Of a stretch of 26,903 nt of DNA, positions 1 to 7,619 are shown piece after piece. Positions within the stretch are counted from its first letter, which is position 1. Each line of letters opens with the position of its first letter. This stretch comes from Bacteroidota bacterium. GTDB lineage: Bacteria > Bacteroidota > Bacteroidia > Chitinophagales > Chitinophagaceae. The stretch is taken from assembly GCA_023411775.1 (NCBI GenBank), contig JAEYOL010000082.1:1-26903 (forward strand), written 5' to 3'. The position numbers were made by a program, and so were the translations under genes. The notes beneath the pieces were generated by a model. It was not told where the DNA came from, made no database searches, and saw only the letters and a program-made list of their open reading frames with translations.

Positions 1-345
1 ACGATTGATGAGTATATCGCAGCATTACCATCGCTGCAGCAACAGGTATCCAAACAAATTCGGCAATTGATCAGGCAGTCAGCTCCCCAACTTGAAGAAG
101 GGATCAGCTATAATATGCCTGTTTTTAAACTGAATGGTAAGGACCTGATCTGGTTTGCCGCCTGGAAGGAACATATCAGTATTTACCCAAGAACAGCGGC
201 GCTTGATGGCGCCATCAAAGAACTGGCAGACTATGATGGTGAAAAAGGCATTATTAAATTTCCTCTCAATAAACCCTTCCCGTTTGAGCTTGTAAAAAAG
301 ATCCTCAGGTTTAAACTGTCGGAGAAAGACAGCGTCAAAAAATAA
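1..345 (+). CDS. DUF1801 family protein, 5'-truncated by the window edge
   Basis: The frame is open from the first base and ends in TAA, giving about 114 residues without the true start. The first visible residues (TIDEYIAALP) and the later run NMPVFKLNGKDLIWFAAWKEHISIYP match the DUF1801/YdhG type of small alpha/beta protein (distantly like the YjbR/CyaY fold). The C-terminal part, with IKFPLNKPFPFELVKKI, is the usual end of that family: a conserved FP...P followed by a helix. The molecular function of the family is unknown; it is cytosolic, with no signal peptide in the visible part. Only the first few residues should be missing, because family members usually begin shortly before the TIDEYI motif. 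The next gene lies 134 bases downstream and seems independent. Confidence 0.8.
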   Translation, partial: TIDEYIAALPSLQQQVSKQIRQLIRQSAPQLEEGISYNMPVFKLNGKDLIWFAAWKEHISIYPRTAALDGAIKELADYDGEKGIIKFPLNKPFPFELVKKILRFKLSEKDSVKK

Positions 346-404
346 GGGGAATAAGCTGGAAGTTTTTCTACACTTCCCAGGCCTGAATTTCGTCACATCG
401 TAAA

Positions 405-420
405 ATCCCGAGGGTTTTTT
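405..420 (+). terminator. Weak possible terminator after the DUF1801 gene
   Basis: CCC and GGG separated by GA are followed by six T. The arms are short and the loop as written is too tight, so this is a weak candidate, supported mainly by its place 60 bases after a stop codon. Confidence 0.2.
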
Positions 421-478
421 CGCTACACTGCTCCATTGATTTCTATTAATTTAGAGCCATCCACCAAAATCCACTGCC

Positions 479-2086
479 TTGAAAAAAGCCGGTTTTCTTG
501 CTTTTATCTGTCTATTTTTCACACAGGTTTTTGCACAACCTTCAGCCGATACACTTGGAGCGCTGATCGCGCAAAAAGAAAATGTGATCAAGGCCGAAAC
601 GGTTATCAAGATCGAAAATCTCGGTCCTAATATCAATACACCTCTTCCCGAACTTCGTCCTACTGTTTCAGCAGACGGAAATCTTCTATTTTTTATTTGT
701 GAGAATGATCCTGCCAATACCAAATATCGTTCTATAAGCAACTCGCAGGATATCTGGTATTCCGAGCGCGACAGCAGTGGTAACTGGGGACCTGCTATTC
801 ACCTGGGTTATCCACTCAACACCTACCATTATAACGCTGTGTTTTGGATATCGCCCGATAACAACCGGATATTGATCCGTAACGCGTTTATTGATGGCGA
901 CTATGTTGGTAATGGTGTAAGCATGAGTTATCGCACAGTTAATGGCGGGTGGAGTAAACCCAATGCACTTCGTATACGGAATTTCCAGAAATATGATAAC
1001 GGCCGGCAATACGGTGCTACCATGGCGCATGATGGGAAAACATTACTGCTATACCTCGCACCAAAAAAAGGTAGTTATGATAACGACCTGTTTGCAAGTT
1101 TTTTACTAAATGATGGAACCTGGTCGGAACCTCAAAGCCTGGGAAAAACAATCAATCATCCCGATACGGATGAAATGACACCATACCTGGCAGCCGACGG
1201 GGTAACACTTTATTTCAGCAGTAATCGCCCTGGCGGACTTGGCGACAATGATATCTGGATGAGCAGGCGCCTCGACAGCACCTGGACAAAATGGAGCGAG
1301 CCGGTCAACCTGGGAGCACCGATCAATACTCCTGACTGGGACGCTTTCTTTACCCTGGATGCGGGTGGTGAATACGCCTACATGACCAATAGTACCGATA
1401 CATATGGTGAGAGCGATATCGTGAGGGTAAAACTGCTGGAACGTGAAAGGCCCGATCCTGTAGTGCTGGTAAAAGGCAATGTGTACAATAAGAAAACAAA
1501 TGAGCCTTTAAGTGCATCACTGGTTTACGAAACACTACCCGACGGTACAGAAGCCGGAACGGGTATTTCAGATCCTGATGATGGCGCTTTCAAGATCGTG
1601 CTGCCCTATGATAAAAACTATATGATCAAAGCCACAGCCGATAAATTCTTCGCTCAATCGGAGAATCTTAATCTTGATTCACTCGTAAAAGCGGGATACA
1701 AAGAAATTCACAAAGATCTATACCTGGTGCCCATTGAAATTGGCCAGGTCGTAAGATTAAATAATGTATTCTTTGATTTTGATAAATGGGATCTGCGGGC
1801 GGAGTCGCACCTGGAGCTTAACCGGGTTGTGAAATTGCTGGAGGAAAATCCAGCCATCGAGATCGAAATGAGTGCGCATACTGATAGCTATGGAAGTGAT
1901 GAGTACAATTTTACACTGAGTGATAACCGGGCGCGATCGGTGATGGAGTATATACTTTCAAAGGGGATATCGCCACACCGCATCAGGTCGCAGGGCTATG
2001 GTGAAACGCGTCACGTGGCGCCAAACGACACACCGGAAAACCGCCAGCTAAACAGGCGGGTTGAATTTACCATCCTGAAAAACTAA
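479..2086 (+). CDS. OmpA family outer-membrane protein with PD40 repeats
   Basis: A 535-residue exported protein. Residues 1-19 form a signal peptide ending in VFA before Gln20. Residues about 55-320 carry WD40-like PD40 repeats, for example RPTVSADGNLLFF (60-72) and MTPYLAADGVTLYFSSNRPGG (233-253). Residues about 329-415 resemble a carboxypeptidase-regulatory-like beta-sandwich (VKGNVYNKKTNEPL). Residues 426-535 are an OmpA/MotB peptidoglycan-binding domain with VFFDFDKWDLR, the AHTDSYG motif and NRQLNRRVEF at the end. The family anchors the outer membrane to peptidoglycan, and this architecture is common in Bacteroidota, where some members work with gliding or type IX secretion. The start is TTG: the signal peptide begins directly there, no ATG lies upstream in frame, and the next Met is about residue 149, far inside the mature protein. 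The lipoprotein downstream starts 43 bases after the stop. Confidence 0.9.
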   Translation: MKKAGFLAFICLFFTQVFAQPSADTLGALIAQKENVIKAETVIKIENLGPNINTPLPELRPTVSADGNLLFFICENDPANTKYRSISNSQDIWYSERDSSGNWGPAIHLGYPLNTYHYNAVFWISPDNNRILIRNAFIDGDYVGNGVSMSYRTVNGGWSKPNALRIRNFQKYDNGRQYGATMAHDGKTLLLYLAPKKGSYDNDLFASFLLNDGTWSEPQSLGKTINHPDTDEMTPYLAADGVTLYFSSNRPGGLGDNDIWMSRRLDSTWTKWSEPVNLGAPINTPDWDAFFTLDAGGEYAYMTNSTDTYGESDIVRVKLLERERPDPVVLVKGNVYNKKTNEPLSASLVYETLPDGTEAGTGISDPDDGAFKIVLPYDKNYMIKATADKFFAQSENLNLDSLVKAGYKEIHKDLYLVPIEIGQVVRLNNVFFDFDKWDLRAESHLELNRVVKLLEENPAIEIEMSAHTDSYGSDEYNFTLSDNRARSVMEYILSKGISPHRIRSQGYGETRHVAPNDTPENRQLNRRVEFTILKN

Positions 2087-2129
2087 ATAGAGAACAATTC
2101 TTTTTATCCAATAGAAAAAACCAATACCA

Positions 2130-2663
2130 ATGAGAACTAAACAATTTCTGATCCTGGCCTTTGTGATGGCCGCGCTTTCTTCCTGTATGAAACATGCCAG
2201 CGACTACAAACCCGGATATGGCGAGATCGTCAACACCTGGATGTTTACCGATGGGAGCTCACAGTTCTTTGGGAAACTCAATGGGAATGCTATTCTGCAT
2301 TCTGCCCCACAGTCAAATAATACATACCTGCTTGAAATGACTGGTGTAGAACGGGCAGGTCAGCAGCTCGCCATGGCGATCTCGTTTTCAAATCCGGAAG
2401 TGACAACTGGTACTTTTCAGTCTGGAATCGCAGGTTCAGATCATGAAACGGCTTTCTACTATTCCGGATCAGCTGCCAGTCGCGATCCCCTGTATGCATC
2501 CACCAACAATAATCCCGGAGCTGTTATGAGCTTTGTTGTTACGCATTTTGATGCAACAAATCGAACTGCCACTATAGAGTTTAGCGGTGAGGCATTTGAT
2601 ATGTCTGGAAACAAAGTAAATATTACCAGGGGCAAACTCACTGCTAAGGTTGATATCCAATAA
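2130..2663 (+). CDS. Putative lipoprotein of unknown function
   Basis: A 177-residue protein with a lipoprotein signal: charged N-terminus, hydrophobic stretch, and lipobox LSSC with Cys19. The mature part is rich in Ser, Thr, Asn and Gly with alternating hydrophobic residues, which suggests a beta-sandwich. I recognise no catalytic motif. The tail (ATIEFSGEAFDMSGNKVNITRG) looks like the last strands of a small beta-domain found in other Bacteroidota lipoproteins. It follows the OmpA/PD40 gene at 43 bases on the same strand and could share its transcript. A hairpin with a T-run follows the stop, so this is probably the last gene of the unit. Export and lipidation are well supported; function is unknown. 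Confidence 0.8.
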   Translation: MRTKQFLILAFVMAALSSCMKHASDYKPGYGEIVNTWMFTDGSSQFFGKLNGNAILHSAPQSNNTYLLEMTGVERAGQQLAMAISFSNPEVTTGTFQSGIAGSDHETAFYYSGSAASRDPLYASTNNNPGAVMSFVVTHFDATNRTATIEFSGEAFDMSGNKVNITRGKLTAKVDIQ

Positions 2664-2696
2664 GGCTTTCCACTAACCCAATAAATGCTCATGCTT

Positions 2697-2731
2697 AAAA
2701 ATGCTTTTGTGAAAACAGGAGCATTTTTTAT
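2697..2731 (+). terminator. Rho-independent terminator, possibly bidirectional
   Basis: AAAAATGCT (2697-2705) and AGCATTTTT (2720-2728) form a perfect nine-base-pair stem with a 14-base loop, followed by T-rich sequence. It lies 34 bases past the lipoprotein stop. A-runs on one side and T-runs on the other allow action in both directions. It touches the original stop codon of the ankyrin gene on the minus strand (2728-2730). Confidence 0.75.
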
Positions 2732-2913
2732 TTGTTTAAATAAGCGTTTGGAATATTGCGGGGACTATAGTCAATGCCATACTGGTGGTTTAAAAGCCTG
2801 GCTACTACTTTCGAAATAGTAGATTCATCGCGATGCATCTGCGGTAATAAGCCCATCATGGCATAACTGATCGGGTTTACGGCAGGTATCAGCCCAGACC
2901 AGGCCTCGTACCG
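2728..2913 (-). other. Out-of-frame C-terminal remnant of the ankyrin gene
   Basis: Read on the minus strand in the frame whose stop is at 2728-2730, this stretch encodes about 60 residues: YEAWSGLIPAVNPIS, then YAMMGLLPQMHRDES, and finally YGIDYSPRNIPNAYLNK. This is what I remember as the conserved end of this ankyrin family (IPAVNPISYAMMGL...). The open frame of the upstream part stops at 2825, one frame off. The intact protein would be about 240 residues or slightly more. The frame continues without stops to its own TAA inside the terminator stem, as expected of a recent disruption. Confidence 0.7.
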
Positions 2914-3448
2914 TATGCTGGAGATCAGCCTTGCGTTGCAGAAGGAATTGCATCATTTCATCCCCAAAATTTGTATTTTGATTAACCGTGTGGAAAATAG
3001 GAGTCTGTCCTCCAAATCCAAATTCATCACTGCCGGCAATTGCGTTTATATCGGCACCGCGCTTCACCAGTACTTCAGCACAGGCCACATGATTGAACTC
3101 GGCACAAATATGCAATAATGTAGCCTGGTACAAAGGTGTAAAGGCAGTGCGTAAGGTATATTTTTTTGAAACCAGGCTGGGGTCAGTTTTAATCTTGTTT
3201 TCAAGTGAGCCAGGATCATCCAGCAACACCGCCAGCAAAGCCTGGTCGGAAAAAACTAAACCATGATCTAAAAAGGCCCTGACACATTCTTTGAAACGTG
3301 GCGTACGGGTATATTCACTGGTAAGTTCAAAAATCAGGGGTTCACCGCGAAAACTTGTGTTGGGGTCTAATCCGTTGTCGAGACATTGGCGGATCCCTTC
3401 CACAGAATGTAGTTCGATTTGGATGACGATATCATCGATAAGATCCAT
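2825..3448 (-). CDS. Ankyrin-repeat protein, C-terminus altered by a frameshift
   Basis: The frame gives 207 residues. Ankyrin-type helices are clear in the middle: TLLHICAEFNHVACAEVLVKRGADINA is a canonical repeat, followed by GQTPIFHTVNQN and LQRKADLQ. The N-terminal part (SVEGIRQCLDNGLDPN) is another repeat. Such proteins are cytosolic protein-binding scaffolds; the partner is unknown. The last about 22 residues (from ADTCRKPDQL) do not look like an ankyrin protein. The conserved end, with IPAVNPISYAMMGLLPQ, is found in a different frame on the same strand, ending at 2728-2730 (separate entry). The gene therefore carries an indel near 2880-2915. Start ATG fits the first helix. It is convergent with the lipoprotein gene at 2130-2663. 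Confidence 0.75.
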   Translation of the reverse strand: MDLIDDIVIQIELHSVEGIRQCLDNGLDPNTSFRGEPLIFELTSEYTRTPRFKECVRAFLDHGLVFSDQALLAVLLDDPGSLENKIKTDPSLVSKKYTLRTAFTPLYQATLLHICAEFNHVACAEVLVKRGADINAIAGSDEFGFGGQTPIFHTVNQNTNFGDEMMQFLLQRKADLQHTVRGLVWADTCRKPDQLCHDGLITADASR

Positions 3449-3511
3449 TGCAATAACTGGTTAACCATCAACAAATCGCAAGCAGGTCGATAGGAAAGTT
3501 ATGAAATCAAT

Positions 3512-4660
3512 CTAGCTTCGTTCAGATTTATTTCCGGGCCTGATATCCAACTTTACGAAATATTCTTTTGTCCAGGGATGTGTCGCCAACAGATCCTGGA
3601 AAAATTGCGCAGGTGTTTGCCTGTTGACATTTAGATAGGTATCGAGAAATTTTTTTGTTGTGACTACTACCGCTTCGTATGCATTGCCGGGATCTTCGAA
3701 TTCTTTGCCCATGATACCCGGTACATATTTGTTCAACAGGCCGAAGGATGTAAAATGCCCGTGTTGCATGTTTTTCATGGATGCCAGCACCCGGTGGCTT
3801 TTTACTGGCTGATCAAACCAGCTTAGATCCGTGTACTGATCTGCCGGGTTATACAGGTGAAGTATCGGCGAATTAAAATCTTTAAGGGTATAATAAGACT
3901 GGCTGGATAATAGAGCTGCACCAAAGGCCGAACCGATTCCGCCATCAAGACTTATAACCGCCTTAATTTGTTTGTTGCGCACGGCTAAAGCCATCGCTGA
4001 CTGTCCGCCAAAACTAAAACCAACGATACCTGCTTCCCTGTCTTTGATGCCAAATTCCTTCCGGATAATATCCCAGGCAAACTCGTAATCCTGTACCTGT
4101 GATTCAAGACCTTTATCCTCATAATCCAATTCATAACTAGCGGAACCTTTCACGGGAACCTGCATCACGATATATCCATTGCCTGCAAGATACTCTGCCA
4201 GGTACGCAAAGTCCGCAGCGAAACCGTGTACCAATAATATAACTGGCTTGTTCCGATCATCCCATTTCGCATTGTACACAGCCTGCATTGGAGTTCTTCT
4301 TGCCAAAAAATCGCGTATGCTATTTTGATCTGCACCCTGCGAGACAGGCCATGCAAAATATTTTTCAAAACCCATTTGCCGGAAGGCGATATTACTGGGA
4401 TCCAGTTCTTTGCCAACGAGGTCAACGTAGTCACCAAAATGTAATTGTTGCCCTGTTGTTTTCTCAATAGTGGGATACCATAGATTGACCTGGATAATTC
4501 GGCCTTTTGCTGAACCGGGTTGTTCCTTCACCGGGAGCCGGGTCGTGTCAAATCTCGTGAGGGATATAAAACCGCAGCCAGCCTGGTTTGGTTTCAGTTT
4601 TTCAAACTGGCCAAACGCAAGCTGGCTTAATAGCAGGCAACACCAGCAGATTTTTTTCAT
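3512..4660 (-). CDS. Secreted alpha/beta hydrolase (dienelactone hydrolase / PAF-acetylhydrolase-like)
   Basis: A 382-residue protein with a signal peptide (residues 1-17, ending AFG before Gln18). It has the alpha/beta hydrolase landmarks: VILLVHGF (140-147) for the strand and oxyanion region, and the nucleophile elbow GFSFGG (214-219) with Ser216. Likely acid and base are Asp274 in LYNPADQY and His300 or His302 in MQHGHF. An N-terminal section before the core (VNLWYPT) is typical of the PAF-acetylhydrolase/lipase-like group. Expected activity is hydrolysis of an ester or similar bond in the periplasm or outside the cell; the substrate cannot be told from sequence. The next gene upstream on the same strand is the fatty acid hydroxylase, 113 bases away; co-transcription is possible but not shown. 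Confidence 0.8.
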   Translation of the reverse strand: MKKICWCCLLLSQLAFGQFEKLKPNQAGCGFISLTRFDTTRLPVKEQPGSAKGRIIQVNLWYPTIEKTTGQQLHFGDYVDLVGKELDPSNIAFRQMGFEKYFAWPVSQGADQNSIRDFLARRTPMQAVYNAKWDDRNKPVILLVHGFAADFAYLAEYLAGNGYIVMQVPVKGSASYELDYEDKGLESQVQDYEFAWDIIRKEFGIKDREAGIVGFSFGGQSAMALAVRNKQIKAVISLDGGIGSAFGAALLSSQSYYTLKDFNSPILHLYNPADQYTDLSWFDQPVKSHRVLASMKNMQHGHFTSFGLLNKYVPGIMGKEFEDPGNAYEAVVVTTKKFLDTYLNVNRQTPAQFFQDLLATHPWTKEYFVKLDIRPGNKSERS

Positions 4661-4773
4661 ATCCTTAGGTTTATGGCTATTCTAAAATTAACCTGAATCG
4701 TTGAACAGTCTCCCAATTTTGTATCAACGGTTTCACAACCGGATAAGAAAAAATCATGCTTGGGTGGCAGAAT

Positions 4774-5523
4774 CTATTTTGGTTTATCCACTTCCCTGAA
4801 CAATAACATATCGCCTATTCGTGAAGACGCACCGTTGTAAAATCCTGTTTCGTGTTCGTAACAGGCCGGGTTGCGGAAGGTACCGAATATCATATCAAAC
4901 ACGGGCAGATCGGCATAGTTGTAGGCATGAACACCGCGTGCATGGTGTACAGTATGGCTTTCGGGTCTTTGTATGATATATCCCAGCCAAACCGGTGTTT
5001 TAATGTTCGCATGCTGGAAAATGCCAAGGAAATTGGTCACCAGCAGCGTGATTGTGATAGCCTGTGGTGTCATCCCGGCAATGATTGAGAAGCACACTGT
5101 ACCGAGGGCTGTCCAGCCGATCATATCAAGCGGGCTAAAATAGAATGCGCCATAGGTATCCAGGCGTTCGGCACTGTGATGCATCTGGTGAAACATTTTC
5201 CAGAGCCATTTACTGTTGTGCATCGTGCGATGCCAAATATACATACCCAGCTCATAAACCAGGATACCGGCAATTGCACCCATGCTACCCCAGCCCGACA
5301 AGTCAAACAATTGCGTCCCGGGCAGGTATTCATCCCACAGCAGCGGCAGGTACGATGACAGGTAGAAATAGAAAAAGAAAACCGCGATGCCCCTGATTTT
5401 CCAGAATTTGATAACTGGTAATTTACGTCCGGGGAAAACAGCCTCCCATAACATCAGCAGCAAATACATACTGATAATGATCAATGACACAGGATCCAGC
5501 AAAATTTCTAATGGAGTCGGCAT
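4774..5523 (-). CDS. Sterol desaturase / fatty acid hydroxylase family membrane protein
   Basis: A 249-residue integral membrane protein with hydrophobic segments near residues 10-30, 44-63, 80-97 and 135-170. It carries the histidine clusters of the di-iron fatty acid hydroxylase superfamily: HRTMH (98-102), HQMHH (112-116), His171 in IFQHAN, and HTVHH (190-194) with His199. These bind two irons and support oxygen-dependent hydroxylation or desaturation of a lipid. The end (YADLPVFDMIFGTFRNP) is typical of bacterial members. The substrate is unknown; lipid or carotenoid modification are both possible. Its ATG is 96 bases after the ABC ATPase stop, so it may be its own unit or the tail of the beta-lactamase/ABC unit. 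Confidence 0.88.
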   Translation of the reverse strand: MPTPLEILLDPVSLIIISMYLLLMLWEAVFPGRKLPVIKFWKIRGIAVFFFYFYLSSYLPLLWDEYLPGTQLFDLSGWGSMGAIAGILVYELGMYIWHRTMHNSKWLWKMFHQMHHSAERLDTYGAFYFSPLDMIGWTALGTVCFSIIAGMTPQAITITLLVTNFLGIFQHANIKTPVWLGYIIQRPESHTVHHARGVHAYNYADLPVFDMIFGTFRNPACYEHETGFYNGASSRIGDMLLFREVDKPK

Positions 5524-5619
5524 AGTAATTCATTTTTAATATGCCGCAAAGCTGCACCTAACCAATGTTCTCTTCAATAACCAAAGACGGTTAGGATCTA
5601 ACTCAAATTGGGGATGGGG

Positions 5620-6576
5620 TTAATTATTTGGGAGGGTTATCTTAACCCTGTCACCTGGTGAAAATCGGTTCTGGGTCGCCCGAACGTTGATCGTCTCGTC
5701 GGCTGCCTGGGCAAGGATTGTGAAATAACTTCCGGCAAACATCACCCCGGTGATCTCTGCGTTTCCTCCTGTAGAAAGTTCGATATTAAATTGCTCGGGT
5801 CTGACCATAATTTTATCTCCAATTGCGTGCAGCGACGTGCCAGACACTATGGAAGAATTTTTATCAAGCAGATTATATTCCCCAAGTACCGCCGCGCAAT
5901 ATTCATCCGCCGGGTAATAGTAAACCTGTTCGGGGCTGCCCTGCTGTAATAGTTGTCCATCTTTCATGATGAGAATGGTATCAGCCCACGATAGCAGGTC
6001 GGCTGCATCATGTAGAATCATGATACAGGTTGTATTGAGCCTGGAGCCAATCACACGGACGGCGGACCTGATGATATTCCTGTGAATGCCGTCAAGATTA
6101 GAATATGGTTCATCCAGCAGCAGGAGTTTAGGCGCTGTTACCAGTTGCCGCGCCAGTACAATCCGCTGCCGTTCTCCACCTGATAGTTCATTTGTTTTTC
6201 GGTGTAGCAAGTGCCCGATCCTGCAGACTTCAAAGATATTCTTCGATTCTTCGGTCGTCAATAAATTCACGGCTTCCAGTTCTTCCGCTACCGTATAATT
6301 GTTCCGCAATTCGAAGTGCTGGCTGAGATAGGCAATTTCAGGATGCCCGGGAATGAGTTTTTCAAAGGGGCCTTTCACCCGTTCGCCTTTAAAAAGGATA
6401 GCACCCTCATCGGGTTGCACAAGACCTGCGATCATGCGCAACAATGTCGTTTTTCCCGAACCGGTTTCCCCGGCGATTGCGATCTTCTGAAACTGATCCT
6501 GGTCAAAAGAGATCTGCCTGACGGTATAAATTTCTTTTTCCTTTTTGCTGATACCTTGCACTGATAACCAAGCCAT
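5620..6576 (-). CDS. ABC transporter ATP-binding protein with TOBE-like C-terminus, no permease nearby
   Basis: A 318-residue ATPase with all the usual motifs: Walker A GETGSGKTT (36-44), Q-loop Gln86 in YLSQHF, signature LSGGERQR (131-138), Walker B LLLLDEP (151-157), D-loop NLD and H-loop His189 in MILHDA. After about residue 230 a TOBE-like beta-domain follows (MVRPEQFNIEL, then VMFAGSYFTILAQ). That layout belongs to the ATPases of importers for iron, polyamines, sulfate or sugars. No permease or binding protein is encoded in this window, so partner and substrate are unknown. It lies 26 bases after the beta-lactamase stop on the same strand and is likely co-transcribed with it. Confidence 0.88.
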   Translation of the reverse strand: MAWLSVQGISKKEKEIYTVRQISFDQDQFQKIAIAGETGSGKTTLLRMIAGLVQPDEGAILFKGERVKGPFEKLIPGHPEIAYLSQHFELRNNYTVAEELEAVNLLTTEESKNIFEVCRIGHLLHRKTNELSGGERQRIVLARQLVTAPKLLLLDEPYSNLDGIHRNIIRSAVRVIGSRLNTTCIMILHDAADLLSWADTILIMKDGQLLQQGSPEQVYYYPADEYCAAVLGEYNLLDKNSSIVSGTSLHAIGDKIMVRPEQFNIELSTGGNAEITGVMFAGSYFTILAQAADETINVRATQNRFSPGDRVKITLPNN

Positions 6577-6602
6577 GCCCGAAAATACGTGTTACCTATC
6601 AT

Positions 6603-7499
6603 TCAGCGCATGACATGATCATAAATTAACCTGGATATTTCTGCCATAGCGGTGATCACTTTTTTTTCATCGGCTGGATCAAAACGCGATAGCAGGACCA
6701 ACACATATTTTCTTCCGTCGGGTAGAAATACAATACCCGAATCATGCTGCACCCCGGTGATAGAACCGGTTTTGTGCGCCACCTTTACATCGGCTGGTAA
6801 CTGGGCGGGAATTATTTCATTGAACTGCTGATCAAGCAGGATCCGGATCATGGCTTGGGAAGCCTCCGCGCTAACCAGTTTTTCTTCAGCCATTTGTTCG
6901 AATAATAACGCAAGATCATAGGCTGTCGTGGTGTTATTGAGTCCTTTTTGAAAAGCCTTATTATCTTCCACCCCTCTTAATACTTTCATATCATGTGCTC
7001 CCATGGCTTTGAGGCTTTCCATGATATTGTCAGGCCCTGCCAGGCTGATCAGCAGGTTGGTGGCAAGGTTGCTGCTGCGAATGATCATCTCATAAGCCAG
7101 TTTTGCGATCGTTTCCTTCTCTCCCAGCCTGGTGTACAATTCCAATTCACTGTCATCATTGGGATCGAGTGAAAAATCCGAGCTGTCGACGATACTCTTA
7201 AAGGAATTCCGGATGCTGATGGAATCTTCCATCGAAAATTTTCCCGTTGCGGCCTGTTTAAAAAGTTCGGCCAGCACAGGTGTCTTCATCGTACTGGCAG
7301 CATGGAAGCTCCGGTTTGCGTTGATAAAAATGGAATCGCCAGACTGAAGATCTTTAAAGGCGATACCAAAATGCGCGTTGGGTACGGCAAGCCGGGATTC
7401 GATTTCTTTTTTTAGCTCTTCCATGTCCTTGTCCTTTTGTGAACAGCCCCATATAAAGAGAGCCGCTAATACTGTCACGAAAATTCTTTTTTGATACAT
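6603..7499 (-). CDS. Class A beta-lactamase (serine hydrolase), probable lipoprotein
   Basis: With the start at 7499 the protein has 298 residues. Motifs of class A beta-lactamases are present: STMK (Ser69, Lys72 in this numbering), SSN at 142-144 (equivalent of SDN), RGVEDNKAF with Glu178 in the omega-loop region, and HKTG (242-245, the KTG motif). The spacing and the RGVEDNKAF loop resemble the subclass found in Bacteroidota. It should open beta-lactam rings in the periplasm. The start codon at 7499 is preferred over one 78 bases upstream because it places a signal peptide directly at the N-terminus, ending in LFIWGC, a plausible lipobox (Trp at the -2 position is unusual). The ABC ATPase follows at 26 bases. 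Actual resistance spectrum cannot be inferred. Confidence 0.9.
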   Translation of the reverse strand: MYQKRIFVTVLAALFIWGCSQKDKDMEELKKEIESRLAVPNAHFGIAFKDLQSGDSIFINANRSFHAASTMKTPVLAELFKQAATGKFSMEDSISIRNSFKSIVDSSDFSLDPNDDSELELYTRLGEKETIAKLAYEMIIRSSNLATNLLISLAGPDNIMESLKAMGAHDMKVLRGVEDNKAFQKGLNNTTTAYDLALLFEQMAEEKLVSAEASQAMIRILLDQQFNEIIPAQLPADVKVAHKTGSITGVQHDSGIVFLPDGRKYVLVLLSRFDPADEKKVITAMAEISRLIYDHVMR

Positions 7500-7582
7500 A
7501 TATGCAGGCTGATATTTTTCGCAATTAAATGTAATCAAAAGGCGCTTTGCCCGGTTGAAAATATCAACAAAATTCAAAGGCT

Positions 7583-7612
7583 CTTGTCAGACGTTCATTA
7601 GTATTAACTTTG
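7583..7612 (+). promoter_or_regulatory. Bacteroidota-type promoter for the K+ channel gene
   Basis: CTTG (7583-7586), 18 bases, then TAACTTTG (7605-7612), an exact match to the -7 consensus TAnnTTTG. The start codon begins seven bases after the -7 element, so the transcript would have almost no leader. Confidence 0.5.
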
Positions 7613-7619
7613 AATCAGA

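Noticed and set aside
7500..7577. Longer N-terminus for the beta-lactamase
   Set aside because: It would bury the lipoprotein signal 26 residues inside the protein; the ATG at 7499 gives a normal signal.
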